Shown here piece by piece: positions 1 to 6,766 of a DNA stretch of 12,886 nt. The notes under the pieces were generated by a model that was not told the DNA's origin, searched no databases, and was given only the letters and a program-made list of their open reading frames with translations. The position numbers and the translations under genes were made by a program. The stretch comes from Thermoplasmata archaeon (GTDB taxonomy: Archaea > Thermoplasmatota > Thermoplasmata > Thermoplasmatales > Thermoplasmataceae), in contig JAKAAK010000064.1 of NCBI GenBank assembly GCA_021797025.1, forward strand, positions 1 to 12,886. Direction: 5' to 3'. Each line of letters starts with the position of its first letter. Position 1 is the stretch's first letter.

Positions 1-656
1 GGATAATAGGGGATTCCATAGCATATTTAAAGGATTACATAAAGTCAAAGGATGATAAGGATGAATACCTGTTTACTGGATTGCAGAGGCAGAATTTGCA
101 CCATGCCATGAAATACTACGATGCCAGAAAATTGTTAATCAATTTAAAGGCCAGGACTGGCATAGATAAAAGGATATATCCACATTTATTCAGACATTCC
201 AGGGCGTCATTGCTTGCATCCAAGGTACCGGAGGCACCACTGGAAAATCAGATGGGGTGGGTTCATGGATCCAAGATGACATCGATTTATGTCCACTTAT
301 CCATGAGGGACCAGGATGATGCAATACTAAAGGCCTATGGCATAGATGTTAAGGAGAGAAAGGAAATAGAGGAAAAACCAAGGAAATGCCCGAGATGCAG
401 TTCCTTAAATCCCAGCAATGCAAAGTACTGCCATAACTGCTGGCTTCCATTCGATGAGAAACTGGCATTGGAATATGAAAACAGGGAAAAGGAAATTGAG
501 GCCACAATAGAGAAATCTGAAGCAATACCGGGAATAGCCAAGAAGATGATTGAGGCTGCACCGGAATCGTTCAAGGCTAAACTAATAGAGAATGTCCTGG
601 AAGAAATATTAAAGGACCCAGAGACGCTGAAGAAGTTCAGGAATGAAATGAAATAA
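1..656 (+). CDS. Tyrosine recombinase (integrase) with C-terminal zinc ribbon, 5' end outside the window
   Basis: The frame is open to the left edge (first full codon at base 3), so this is the C-terminal part of a longer gene; the TTG at 81 is internal. The catalytic half of a tyrosine recombinase is recognisable: HLFRHSRAS holds the HxxR pair (His at 183-185, Arg at 192-194), MGW (252-260) fits the box before the nucleophile, and Tyr of SIYVHLS (288-290) is the expected nucleophile. The first catalytic Arg would lie upstream. A four-cysteine zinc ribbon follows (CPRC at 387-398, CHNC at 429-440), then a charged helical tail. Enzymes of this family insert and excise plasmids and viruses by site-specific recombination; the ribbon probably helps DNA or protein contacts. 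All arginine codons are AGA or AGG. The family call is firm; the element it serves is inferred. Confidence 0.9.
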   Translation, partial: IIGDSIAYLKDYIKSKDDKDEYLFTGLQRQNLHHAMKYYDARKLLINLKARTGIDKRIYPHLFRHSRASLLASKVPEAPLENQMGWVHGSKMTSIYVHLSMRDQDDAILKAYGIDVKERKEIEEKPRKCPRCSSLNPSNAKYCHNCWLPFDEKLALEYENREKEIEATIEKSEAIPGIAKKMIEAAPESFKAKLIENVLEEILKDPETLKKFRNEMK

Positions 657-722
657 ATGTATAATGCTAAACTGCTTTTATCTTATCTTATACTATGCTA
701 TTTTTATTCTTCGGGTAAAAAA

Positions 723-730
723 TTTATAAG
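723..730 (+). promoter_or_regulatory. TATA box of the nuclease-like gene, leaderless type
   Basis: TTTATAAG is centred 25 bases before the ATG at 752, which puts the transcription start at or next to the start codon. No ribosome binding site is present. Confidence 0.65.
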
Positions 731-751
731 TCCTTTAGATATTAAATTTGT

Positions 752-1654
752 ATGAGTGATAGAGTAGAAGACAGAGATGAGAATTGGTCATGGGAATGCC
801 CTGATAGGTATGATATTACGCTTTATTTTTCAGACGGCGAGCTTTATAATGTTCCAAAATATGTTAAAAAAACCATATGTACCTTTGCTGAGCGTTATAA
901 AATGACACTGATGGATTATGTTTTGAGTAAGCCTAAATGGCTGATGGAATCTCATCACATTAATCTTGATGATCTTGTTGATGTAAAAGTTAGCGACAAA
1001 AACGACTATATGGAAAACACCCTTCAAAGACTAGTGGATAGAAGCGTCAATAAATATTTAAATAAAAAAACAAGAACCTCCCCCGCTACTCAAACTAGAT
1101 TACCGGAATCACAGGGGCATATCCAGATTAAAAATGAGATTGTTCAATATCTTAAGCAAATAGGTGTTGAAGCGTATCCCGAGGTTGTCTTCTATGAAAA
1201 CGCACGATACGATTTCTATGATTGGCAAAAACAGGAACTTAGAAACAAATCAGATGCAGATGGGATTTTTGGTTATGGGAACGTTGGTTTCGGGCATTAT
1301 AAGCAGGAGTACGGTCAACAAATAAGGGTTGATGTTGCCGGCTGGATTGATAATTCTTATGGTAAATTTGAATATCCGGTAGTTGCTGTAGAGGTGATGA
1401 AAAGCTCTAAACTTCAAGAGGAAATAATAGGTTTAAACAAAATACACGGCTCAAGTGCTGTTTATGCTATCGTTGTTGATGCTTTCGGTAAAATGAGTGG
1501 ACAGGTCAATGGAATTCCTGTCGTTTCGCTTGCGGACTTTAAAAACTGTATCGTAGATAGAATAGAAATGGTAAAAAATGCTATTAAAGAAGGTAAAAAA
1601 CACAATGAAATTTTTGATATTGGAAGGAAATTTAACACATGTAAATTAGACTAA
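752..1654 (+). CDS. Probable PD-(D/E)XK-like nuclease domain protein
   Basis: This is a 300-aa protein with two parts. Residues 1-110 are an acidic, aromatic N-terminal region I do not recognise. Residues 122-250 resemble the restriction-endonuclease-like fold: a helix with GHIQIKNEI (His123, Glu129), the strand RVDVAG (Asp194), then VVAVEVMKSS with Glu214 and Lys217, followed by helices and the strand AVYAIVVDAF. The usual signature is D...ExK; here Glu and Lys are separated by two residues, so either the register is variant or activity is altered. Start at 752 is supported by the TATA box 25 bases upstream. The gene uses CGT and CGA as well as AGA/AGG, unlike the integrase before it, hinting at separate origin. 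It stands alone between the integrase and an integrase remnant, so it looks like cargo, perhaps defensive. The nuclease fold is inference. Confidence 0.5.
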   Translation: MSDRVEDRDENWSWECPDRYDITLYFSDGELYNVPKYVKKTICTFAERYKMTLMDYVLSKPKWLMESHHINLDDLVDVKVSDKNDYMENTLQRLVDRSVNKYLNKKTRTSPATQTRLPESQGHIQIKNEIVQYLKQIGVEAYPEVVFYENARYDFYDWQKQELRNKSDADGIFGYGNVGFGHYKQEYGQQIRVDVAGWIDNSYGKFEYPVVAVEVMKSSKLQEEIIGLNKIHGSSAVYAIVVDAFGKMSGQVNGIPVVSLADFKNCIVDRIEMVKNAIKEGKKHNEIFDIGRKFNTCKLD

Positions 1655-1832
1655 AGTAGGTGAGGATTGCACCTTTAATTACATGGTTTTATATTCTATT
1701 CTAATCCTGTTTCTATGACTGTTTTTCATAAAGCTGATAGGGAATGCCAACTCTCCTTTGGGCATATAGATAAATCAAAACTTTGCAGATTAAACAACGA
1801 TTGTATTTGCATTATGTAGGATGTATAAGTAA

Positions 1833-1920
1833 AATACCGGGAATAGCCAAAAAGATGATTGAGGCCGCTCCTGAATCCTTCAAGGCTAAACTAATGGAGA
1901 ATGTCATGGAAGAAATATTA
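1833..1920 (+). pseudogene. Remnant of a second integrase gene (3' end)
   Basis: These 88 bases align without gaps to 524-611 of the integrase with 7 mismatches. Five mismatches are silent third-position changes and two give Ile to Met and Leu to Met, so the copy diverged while coding and was not simply a decayed local duplicate. In frame it reads IPGIAKKMIEAAPESF and onward to EEIL, then stops at 1921-1923, earlier than the integrase does. The frame is open only from 1774 and nothing upstream resembles a recombinase, so the catalytic domain is gone. The most likely source is a related element once integrated here, or recombination between two related elements. Confidence 0.85.
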
Positions 1921-2024
1921 TGATGTTGTGATGCGCCTCCTTTTATAATTATAATAATATACCACCTCATCCCATGTTGTAAAATTAGGTCTTAATGATT
2001 TTATTGTATAATTTAACCTTTCTA

Positions 2025-2083
2025 ATTTATACCATTTGTCTGTGGGTGATCTTATGAGCAATTTAAAGACAACTGAGCAATCA
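2025..2083 (+). pseudogene. Possible broken gene start with intact expression signals
   Basis: A TATA-like AATTTATACC near 2025-2033 and a good ribosome binding site, GGGTGAT at 2043-2049, precede ATG at 2054. The frame reads MSNLKTTEQS, meets TAG at 2084-2086, and would continue EILKQAN before a second stop. It looks like the head of a small gene that lost the rest. It could also be chance; no downstream homologous frame was found. Confidence 0.25.
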
Positions 2084-2171
2084 TAGGAAATCCTTAAGCA
2101 GGCAAATTAAAAGACAATATTCTTAAATGTACTATTTTGATGTAATTAAAAGTGATTGTAGAGTAGGTCTG

Positions 2172-2180
2172 CTTATATTG
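2172..2180 (+). promoter_or_regulatory. TATA box of the membrane protein gene
   Basis: CTTATATTG is centred about 32 bases before the ATG at 2208, allowing a leader of only a few bases. No ribosome binding site is seen. Confidence 0.4.
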
Positions 2181-2207
2181 ATATTCCAGTTATTATTATA
2201 GATATAC

Positions 2208-3272
2208 ATGGATAAAGAAAACTATAGGGAACCAAGTAAAATACGCTTTTTCATAATCTTGGTAATCTTCTATTTCCTTGTTGTATTAAGTATTTACATT
2301 ATGGACTACCTGAGATTTATCAAAACTAGCACATCTGTTACCTTGTTTGCTGCAATTGTTGGTCCATCAGTTCCAGCGTTCCTTGCCATATACTTATCGA
2401 GGTACAGTGAGCAGGCCAGTGTGTCAAGAAAACAGGAATTTCTCTTAAATATTACCATACGCAAGGAAATTTCAGAAGCTAGGAAGAAGCATTATGAAGA
2501 ACTGTCAGGCAAACTAGAGAGGCTAAAAAAATTACTACTGCCGTTTAAAGCTAGAACAACTATTACAAACCTATTATTAATTGGTGAGCTTGACATAGAC
2601 AAAGTAAAGGATTTAATCGATGATGCTTCAATAAAAAATCATATGGAAGGGTTCCATAATAATGAACATACTTTTTCAATTAAAACGCTTGTTAGCTTTC
2701 TCGAAGATGTTGACAAAGTAATCCAAGATGTCAAGCAGTTTGAAGAAGATATACTATCGGAGACTAAAAGTCTGTTAGAACAATATAGTTCAATCACCTC
2801 AGATAAAACTGCAAAAAACATAAACAATAAGACCTGCATAGGTACTGATAGCCTCATAATTGTGCTATTCAACATCTGGGAGGAGTTATATAGCAGTAAG
2901 GATATTACAGAACAAAAATTTATAGACGAGCACTTTTCCAAAAGGCCAGGCCAAAACAACCTGAAAAATGAAACAATATGGGACTGGTATATAGGAACAC
3001 CTAATCTTACATTTAGAAATGGATTAATTCTCACATATACTGACAGTCTCTCTGCCAATTATGATGTCCTAGACATTGTAAAGAAATTAATCTTCAACAT
3101 CTCACTTAATGCAAGGTTCAAAGATATCTATGAGAGAGTAAGGGGCATAAATGAATATATCTGGAAAGCCGAACAGATTATTGATGAAATAAAAGAGAAA
3201 ATTTCAACAGGATGTTATAAAGAAGTTTACAATTGTTGCCCCTACCCTGAAATTGACCTATCTGACTCATAG
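2208..3272 (+). CDS. Two-helix membrane protein with large cytosolic helical domain
   Basis: This 354-aa protein is not recognised. Residues about 13-32 (FFIILVIFYFLVVLSIYIMD) and 41-63 are hydrophobic enough to span the membrane as a hairpin, with Pro residues in the second. The rest, about 290 residues, is charged and mostly helical, starting with a probable coiled coil (KQEFLLNITIRKEISEARKK and on to about residue 112). A late cysteine pair, NCCPYP, sits near the C-terminus. There is no cleavable signal peptide: the hydrophobic part lies behind a basic start. The gene stands alone with its own promoter between the nuclease-like gene and the HEPN operon, so it reads as accessory cargo. A membrane anchor plus coiled coil occurs in some defence effectors and sensors, but nothing here identifies one. 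Confidence 0.75.
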   Translation: MDKENYREPSKIRFFIILVIFYFLVVLSIYIMDYLRFIKTSTSVTLFAAIVGPSVPAFLAIYLSRYSEQASVSRKQEFLLNITIRKEISEARKKHYEELSGKLERLKKLLLPFKARTTITNLLLIGELDIDKVKDLIDDASIKNHMEGFHNNEHTFSIKTLVSFLEDVDKVIQDVKQFEEDILSETKSLLEQYSSITSDKTAKNINNKTCIGTDSLIIVLFNIWEELYSSKDITEQKFIDEHFSKRPGQNNLKNETIWDWYIGTPNLTFRNGLILTYTDSLSANYDVLDIVKKLIFNISLNARFKDIYERVRGINEYIWKAEQIIDEIKEKISTGCYKEVYNCCPYPEIDLSDS

Positions 3273-3354
3273 AGCACAATAACGAGTGTTAGTGATCTAT
3301 ATTTTTTCAATGCCCAACAAAGATTATTTTTGTACACCAAAACCTGAGGTGGGG

Positions 3355-3364
3355 TATATAAAAG
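3355..3364 (+). promoter_or_regulatory. Strong TATA box upstream of the HEPN operon
   Basis: TATATAAAAG preceded by a G-rich element is the clearest promoter in this area. The expected start of transcription is near 3385, leaving a leader of about 55 bases before the first ribosome binding site (AAGGAGTGAT, 3421-3430). Confidence 0.6.
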
Positions 3365-3439
3365 CACATCATTTTAACGCAGGAATTTGTCAGGAATTTA
3401 AAGGGTGGCTACAGCAGAAGAAGGAGTGATTATTATAAT

Positions 3440-3523
3440 ATGTTCTATGATAAATGTCCCATGAAATGGAAATATTTTTGTTCAACAATCACTATTCAAC
3501 ATTATGTTCTATTATCCGAATAA
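3440..3523 (+). CDS. Possible 27-aa leader peptide of the HEPN operon
   Basis: The ATG lies 9 bases after GGAGTGAT (3423-3430), an almost full anti-16S match, which is the main reason to list it. The product starts MFYDKCPMKWKYF and ends at 3523, overlapping the next start by 20 bases. Both this and the next frame start with MFY. It may be a leader peptide, or the 5' part of a gene whose frame has shifted into the next one. No family is recognised. Confidence 0.35.
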   Translation: MFYDKCPMKWKYFCSTITIQHYVLLSE

Positions 3524-3647
3524 GACGCTGCAGATTGCATTAAGCCAGGGGCATGCAGTAACCACGCAGTATGAGCGTTGCCTGAACATTCAGTTTGAAG
3601 ATGTGGGCAAAAAAGAAATGAGGAAATGGGTGGAGGGGTTGATATGA
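3504..3647 (+). CDS. Small 47-aa protein overlapping the HEPN gene
   Basis: The frame begins MFYYPNKTLQIALSQGH and ends KEMRKWVEGLI. Its TGA (3645-3647) overlaps the HEPN start in an ATGA junction, the usual sign of translational coupling, and the HEPN ribosome binding site lies within its last codons. It is neither hydrophobic nor low-complexity and looks like a real compact protein. A TATA-like AAATATTTTTG (3469-3479) about 29 bases upstream could also give it a leaderless start. By position it could be the antitoxin-like or accessory partner of the HEPN protein, but no known antitoxin fold is recognised. It could also be the 3' part of a frameshifted gene. Confidence 0.5.
   Translation: MFYYPNKTLQIALSQGHAVTTQYERCLNIQFEDVGKKEMRKWVEGLI
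3632..3638 (+). promoter_or_regulatory. Ribosome binding site deciding the HEPN start at 3644
   Basis: GGAGGGG followed by TTGAT lies directly before ATG at 3644. It lies inside the reading frame if the ATG at 3626 is used, and no comparable site precedes 3626. This, with the ATGA overlap, favours 3644. Confidence 0.65.
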
Positions 3648-4381
3648 TTAAAGGCCCTTTAGCTTTAGATCTTATGAATTTCGGCAATTATGTTGGATTT
3701 ATTTCAGCAAAGGGCAAGCTTAAAGATCTGAGTAAAGCGGATGTAGAACCGTTATTGGACGTTACTATTTCCATTCTAAATGAGGCTTGGGAAGAACCGA
3801 GTTTCAGCAAAGAAGTAGGTAGAATTTTATGGGAGCTTGGATCTGCAAGGACTTTTAAAAATGATATTTTAAAGCAGGGGACGACAGTAATTAAGGGAAA
3901 GGATAAAGAATCCATCTTGGAGAAAGCACAGTATTGGTATGAATTGATCTATAACCTTTTTGGGAATTGCCTATTCTCAACTTTATCCGGAGACTCTGTG
4001 CAAAAGCTGTTTCCAAAAGCAATAATGAATAAAGTTGATCAAGAAAGTAAAGAGGACATACAAGACGGGATATGGTGTGTAGTATTTTCTTTACCTACAC
4101 CCGCTGCCATGGTTCTTTTCAGAGCTGCTGAAAGGGAGCTCAGAAAATATGTCAGTAAAGTTGGAGATACGCCGGCCACTAGCTGGTATGATAACGTGAA
4201 AAAGTTGAAAAACAGTAGTATAGCAAATAAATCAATAACGAAAGAGTTCGATTGGCTAAAGGAAAAAAGAAACGAGGCTGAACATCCTGATAAGAGATAT
4301 ACACAAGATGAAGCAGAAGGAATCTTGCATCATCTTTCAGGCTTGCTGAAAGATATCTATATCAAAAATGAAAAAACCTGA
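3644..4381 (+). CDS. HEPN-domain protein (DUF4145-like), possible RNase effector
   Basis: This is a 245-aa protein from ATG 3644; a six-residue longer form from 3626 is less likely. Residues about 150-240 look like a HEPN helical bundle of the DUF4145 kind: AAERELRKYVSK, a linker, SWYDNVKKLKN, then FDWLKEKRNEAEHPDKRY and a final helix DEAEGILHHLSGLL. Arg209 and His214 in RNEAEH form the Rx4-6H signature that in catalytic HEPN proteins cleaves RNA. The N-terminal 145 residues are helical and unrecognised. HEPN proteins often act as toxins or abortive-infection effectors paired with a small partner; the overlapping 47-aa frame fits that place. Metal-independent RNA cleavage is family knowledge and its activity here is inferred. 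Some DUF4145 proteins may be non-catalytic. Confidence 0.65.
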   Translation: MIKGPLALDLMNFGNYVGFISAKGKLKDLSKADVEPLLDVTISILNEAWEEPSFSKEVGRILWELGSARTFKNDILKQGTTVIKGKDKESILEKAQYWYELIYNLFGNCLFSTLSGDSVQKLFPKAIMNKVDQESKEDIQDGIWCVVFSLPTPAAMVLFRAAERELRKYVSKVGDTPATSWYDNVKKLKNSSIANKSITKEFDWLKEKRNEAEHPDKRYTQDEAEGILHHLSGLLKDIYIKNEKT

Positions 4382-4399
4382 ATTCCACATAAGATATGC

Positions 4400-4545
4400 T
4401 ATAATTTCAATAATTTTTATCAGATAAACATATTCAAAACCTTTTAATTTGAACGATTTTGAAAATTATTGTAATTAAATTTTTGTTACGGTAGTAACAA
4501 TTATTTTTGCCTTTTCCAGTGAAAAGCACACCCTTTTTCATCATG
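4400..4545 (-). repeat. R1 repeat, inverted copy
   Basis: Read on the minus strand this matches the R1 copies at 5671 and 5895: a GTGCTTTTCAC block, AAAATAATTG, the palindrome (4483-4500, here TTGTTACGGTAGTAACAA), then TCAAATTAAAAGG. It is the most diverged of the three longer copies. Together with the 5671 copy it forms inverted repeats around the gene at 5040-5438. Confidence 0.75.
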
Positions 4546-4641
4546 AAAACAAAAATAAATTATTTTACAGTGCATTCACACTGAAAACATAACACCTCTG
4601 CCTTAGCTCCCTCTTTATTCCAGCGCGTGGATGCCATGCCA

Positions 4642-4681
4642 TGGAATACAGCCACTGTATTCCAGTATGTGTGTGTTTTTT
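4642..4681 (+). terminator. Perfect 10-bp hairpin followed by a T run
   Basis: TGGAATACAG (4642-4651) and CTGTATTCCA (4655-4664) form a perfect stem with a 3-base loop, and a T tract follows near 4675-4681. An ATTCCA at 4617-4622 could pair with the same TGGAAT, giving an alternative fold. It may terminate transcription from the left or be part of a structured RNA. T tracts terminate transcription in archaea, while hairpins are not generally needed there. Confidence 0.4.
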
Positions 4682-5011
4682 CTAAAAATAGAATTTTTGT
4701 TTCTCATATTATATTATATAATTAACGGGGTAGCAATGCACCGTGCAGGCGTGGCGTGTACATGTGTGAAGTAACAAAAACTTCAATTCCGAGCGTATTT
4801 TTTCAGAGAGTTCCTGCATTAACCTTCTTATGCCATTTTTTGCCCTATAAATCAGGATTTGAGACTTCCCACCCAATAGTTAAATCTGCTTATTTTTATT
4901 AAAGTATTAAGATTAAATATTTTTGGTATTGTACGATTATAATAAATATATAGATTGATTTATAATTCTATTATAATAAAATTTATTCGGATGGCTCTTC
5001 ATAGGCTATTC

Positions 5012-5018
5012 TTATATA
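5012..5018 (+). promoter_or_regulatory. TATA box of the small basic protein gene, leaderless type
   Basis: TTATATA is centred 25 bases before ATG 5040. This favours 5040 over the internal ATG at 5052, although GGAAGTGA lies just before the latter at a spacing too short for normal use. Confidence 0.65.
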
Positions 5019-5039
5019 CCTCAACAACAATTTTTAATT

Positions 5040-5438
5040 ATGGAAGTGAAAATGAAAAAGGACAGGGTAAAGGCTGCTTATAAAAAAGGCACAGGGCCAA
5101 AGAAGATACTGACGCCAATCGAAGAATATAACGCATCAAAATGGTATGTCACGCAGATACTGTCGCAGAAAAAGTTCTCTGCAAAGATGCTTGCCGAGCA
5201 TATAGAAAAGGAGACCGGGAAAAAAATCTCTCCATGGATAGCGGGAAAACTGGCACATGAAGCCATTGAGAATTCACCCCTGGCATCCAACATAAAGCTG
5301 TACAGGGCATATTCTGCAAAGACCCCGCATTACAGAAGGAATCTGCTAAAGGAGATAGAAGCGGAAAAGGAAAAGAAGCTCAAAGAGAAAGAGTTGGAAT
5401 TGAAGGGATTGGAAGAATCCATGGGCATGAAGTTCTGA
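5040..5438 (+). CDS. Small basic helical protein, possible DNA-binding regulator
   Basis: This 132-aa lysine-rich protein is not recognised. After a basic N-terminus, residues about 27-95 contain several short helices (EEYNASKWYVTQILSQ, SAKMLAEHIEKETG, SPWIAGKLAHEAIEN) spaced as in a winged helix or helix-turn-helix domain, followed by KLYRAYSAKTPHYRRNLLKE. Residues 103-128 form a charged coiled-coil tail (EIEAEKEKKLKEKELELKG). The gene is alone and lies between inverted copies of R1, each with an 18-base palindrome, and just before TGATAAGTC half-sites, so it could bind either. DNA binding is inferred from charge, predicted helices and setting. It carries no transposase or nuclease motif. 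Confidence 0.7.
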   Translation: MEVKMKKDRVKAAYKKGTGPKKILTPIEEYNASKWYVTQILSQKKFSAKMLAEHIEKETGKKISPWIAGKLAHEAIENSPLASNIKLYRAYSAKTPHYRRNLLKEIEAEKEKKLKEKELELKGLEESMGMKF

Positions 5439-5464
5439 TTCGTGCTGATTTTTTCTATTTGTGG

Positions 5465-5490
5465 CTTATCAAAAGTCTAATTATGATAAG
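5465..5490. promoter_or_regulatory. Dyad with TGATAAG half-sites, possible operator
   Basis: CTTATCA (5465-5471) and TGATAAG (5484-5490) form a 7-bp inverted repeat with a 12-base gap. TGATAAGTC recurs at 5581-5589. It lies 26 bases past the stop of the small basic gene and before two TATA boxes (5518-5526 and 5561-5572) that lack an open frame downstream. It could equally be a 3' hairpin. Confidence 0.35.
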
Positions 5491-5670
5491 TCGTGGGATA
5501 TGTTTTTAGAGGCTTTGTTTATATACATGGGTGATAGCCTGGCAACGCCTTTACTTGTAAGTATATAAATAGATAAGAAATGATAAGTCATGTTTTTTGC
5601 ATAGCTGTAATTTATTTTTGAATTTTAACCGGGAATGCGAGGGCAAAAATAATAATTATTTTTTTTCACC

Positions 5671-5813
5671 GTAGAAGAGAGGGTGCTTTTCACCGAAAAA
5701 GGCTAAAATAATTGTTACTGTAGTAACAAAATTCCAATCGTAATAAAATTCAAAATCCCTCAAATTAAAAGGTTATCAGGTTATTTCATGTGTAAAAATT
5801 ATAGATTTTCCCC
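5671..5813 (+). repeat. R1 repeat, direct copy 1
   Basis: It starts with GGGTGCTTTTCACC, then the palindrome TTGTTACTGTAGTAACAA (5712-5729), then AAATCCCTCAAATTAAAAGG and TTATCAGGTTATTTCA. It matches the next copy at about 5895 closely over more than 100 bases and the inverted copy at 4400-4545 more loosely. No open frame is conserved. Confidence 0.85.
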
Positions 5814-5894
5814 TGTAATCGATAAGCTGGGATTGGTCAGGATTGCAGTTTTTTGCCATGAAAAATCCTTAATCTTTATTTTTGTAGCGAAAAA

Positions 5895-6024
5895 GTGGCA
5901 TTTTTACTAAAAAGGGCAAAAATAATTGTTACTGTAGTAACAAAAACCTAATTGTAATAAAATTCAAAATCCCTCAAATTAAAAGGTTATCAGGTTATTT
6001 CACATATAAAAATTATAGATTTCT
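5895..6024 (+). repeat. R1 repeat, direct copy 2
   Basis: It is nearly identical to the copy at 5671 from AAAATAATTG through TTATCAGGTTATTTCA, including the same palindrome (5926-5943). The GTGCTTTTCAC part is diverged. Spacing between the two palindromes is 214 bases. Confidence 0.85.
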
Positions 6025-6193
6025 ATATTGAAAAGGATAAAATCCATTTCTAAGGGTGGCTTGCACCTACAGGAATGTGACATCATTCCCTATCTAAAGA
6101 TCTGGGATCTCAGTTAAGAGTTAAAATGGAAAAGGAATTCTCTAGAGGATGAATTGATAGTCATCATTAGTGACAGGAAGAATTGAAAAGCTG

Positions 6194-6330
6194 CTCACTG
6201 GATACCATAGTATATGCCTTTATTCGTGAAATTTGGGGCAGTTTTAAAGGGGTTTTGAGAGTTGAATTGGGTTTAAGGTAGAATTATACCTCTAGGTGCT
6301 TTTATTTTCAAAGTATATAAAGAAAAGCAG
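6194..6330 (+). repeat. R2 repeat, right half, copy A
   Basis: From ACTGGATACC through TATGCCTTTATTCGTGAAA and on to AAGTATATAAAGAAAAG it matches 8118-8250. It includes the conserved TATA box (6314-6322). The match stops after the TATA box; the downstream part present in copies B and D is absent here. Confidence 0.8.
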
Positions 6331-6426
6331 TTTTTTCACAGGAAAGAAAAGCATTCAGCCTTATTCTTAATGCCATGCAACACCCTAATTTGAAGAGGTT
6401 ATTCTTGAATCGCAAAAAATGAGAAC

Positions 6427-6435
6427 TTTTATAAG
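6427..6435 (+). promoter_or_regulatory. TATA box of the 91-aa membrane protein gene
   Basis: TTTTATAAG is centred 27 bases before the ATG at 6458, giving a leaderless or near-leaderless transcript. Confidence 0.65.
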
Positions 6436-6457
6436 GGCTTAAAAAAATAAAGAAGCC

Positions 6458-6733
6458 ATGAATGAGAAGATGATTAGAGATCCAATGCTTTACATTGCAC
6501 CGATTATCGTGAGCTTTCTATTCGCAATTCTGGAGGCTTCAGTCGGCTATTTCTATCTCAGGATGTCGTTCAGGGAGATCACGTTTCTTGTGACAGTGAG
6601 CATTATAGGTATATTTGGAACAATGTTCCTCTATGCCATGCTCTCGAATACAGAGCATAGGATAGAATCAGAAATCGCAAGGGATACCATGAGAAGAATG
6701 AAGGCAAGAGGCTGGAAGCCACCCCGGAGATAA
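6458..6733 (+). CDS. Small membrane protein with two helices
   Basis: This 91-aa protein has two clear membrane segments, about residues 11-34 (LYIAPIIVSFLFAILEASVG and on) and 41-62 (ITFLVTVSIIGIFGTMFLYA), and a basic C-terminal tail ending RRMKARGWKPPRR that should face the cytosol. There is no cleavable signal peptide and no family is recognised. It converges on the three-gene membrane operon with 33 bases between stops. Being near probable virion-type proteins it may be a virus membrane or egress protein, but that rests on position alone. Confidence 0.75.
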   Translation: MNEKMIRDPMLYIAPIIVSFLFAILEASVGYFYLRMSFREITFLVTVSIIGIFGTMFLYAMLSNTEHRIESEIARDTMRRMKARGWKPPRR

Positions 6734-6766
6734 CTATTATTTTAGAGGTGTTCCAGGCATCCTGCA

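Larger units (their letters stand above)
1655..2207. other. Gene-poor gap holding an integrase remnant and a broken gene start
   Basis: No complete gene is visible here. The stretch contains the integrase-derived fragment at 1833-1920 and a short start-like signal at 2025-2083, both listed separately. The remainder is AT-rich without clear repeats. Confidence 0.6.
4382..5039. other. Non-coding gap with an inverted repeat copy and a GC-rich hairpin island
   Basis: No gene is visible. From left to right it holds the inverted R1 copy (to about 4545), a GC-richer island with a perfect hairpin (4600-4690), mixed sequence, and a very AT-rich stretch (about 4895-4985) with two copies of TTATAATAAA before the promoter of the next gene. 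Confidence 0.6.
5439..6457. other. 1-kb non-coding stretch with R1 and R2 repeats and orphan promoters
   Basis: No gene is visible on either strand. It holds the TGATAAG dyad, TATA boxes at 5518-5526 (TTTATATAC) and 5561-5572 (GTATATAAATAG) followed by frames of at most a dozen codons, two direct R1 copies and one R2 copy. A small non-coding RNA from 5592 onward is possible but unproven. Confidence 0.55.

Noticed and set aside
1..656. Integrase attachment site or tRNA target
   Set aside because: I looked for a tRNA-like fragment or a long direct repeat near the integrase and saw none; the site may lie outside the window.
3626..3643. Longer HEPN start giving MGGGVD at the N-terminus
   Set aside because: Its extra codons are the ribosome binding site for ATG 3644, which also makes the ATGA overlap.
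4400..6024. Insertion sequence with transposase
   Set aside because: The gene between the R1 repeats has no DDE, DEDD or HUH motif and no target-site duplication was seen.
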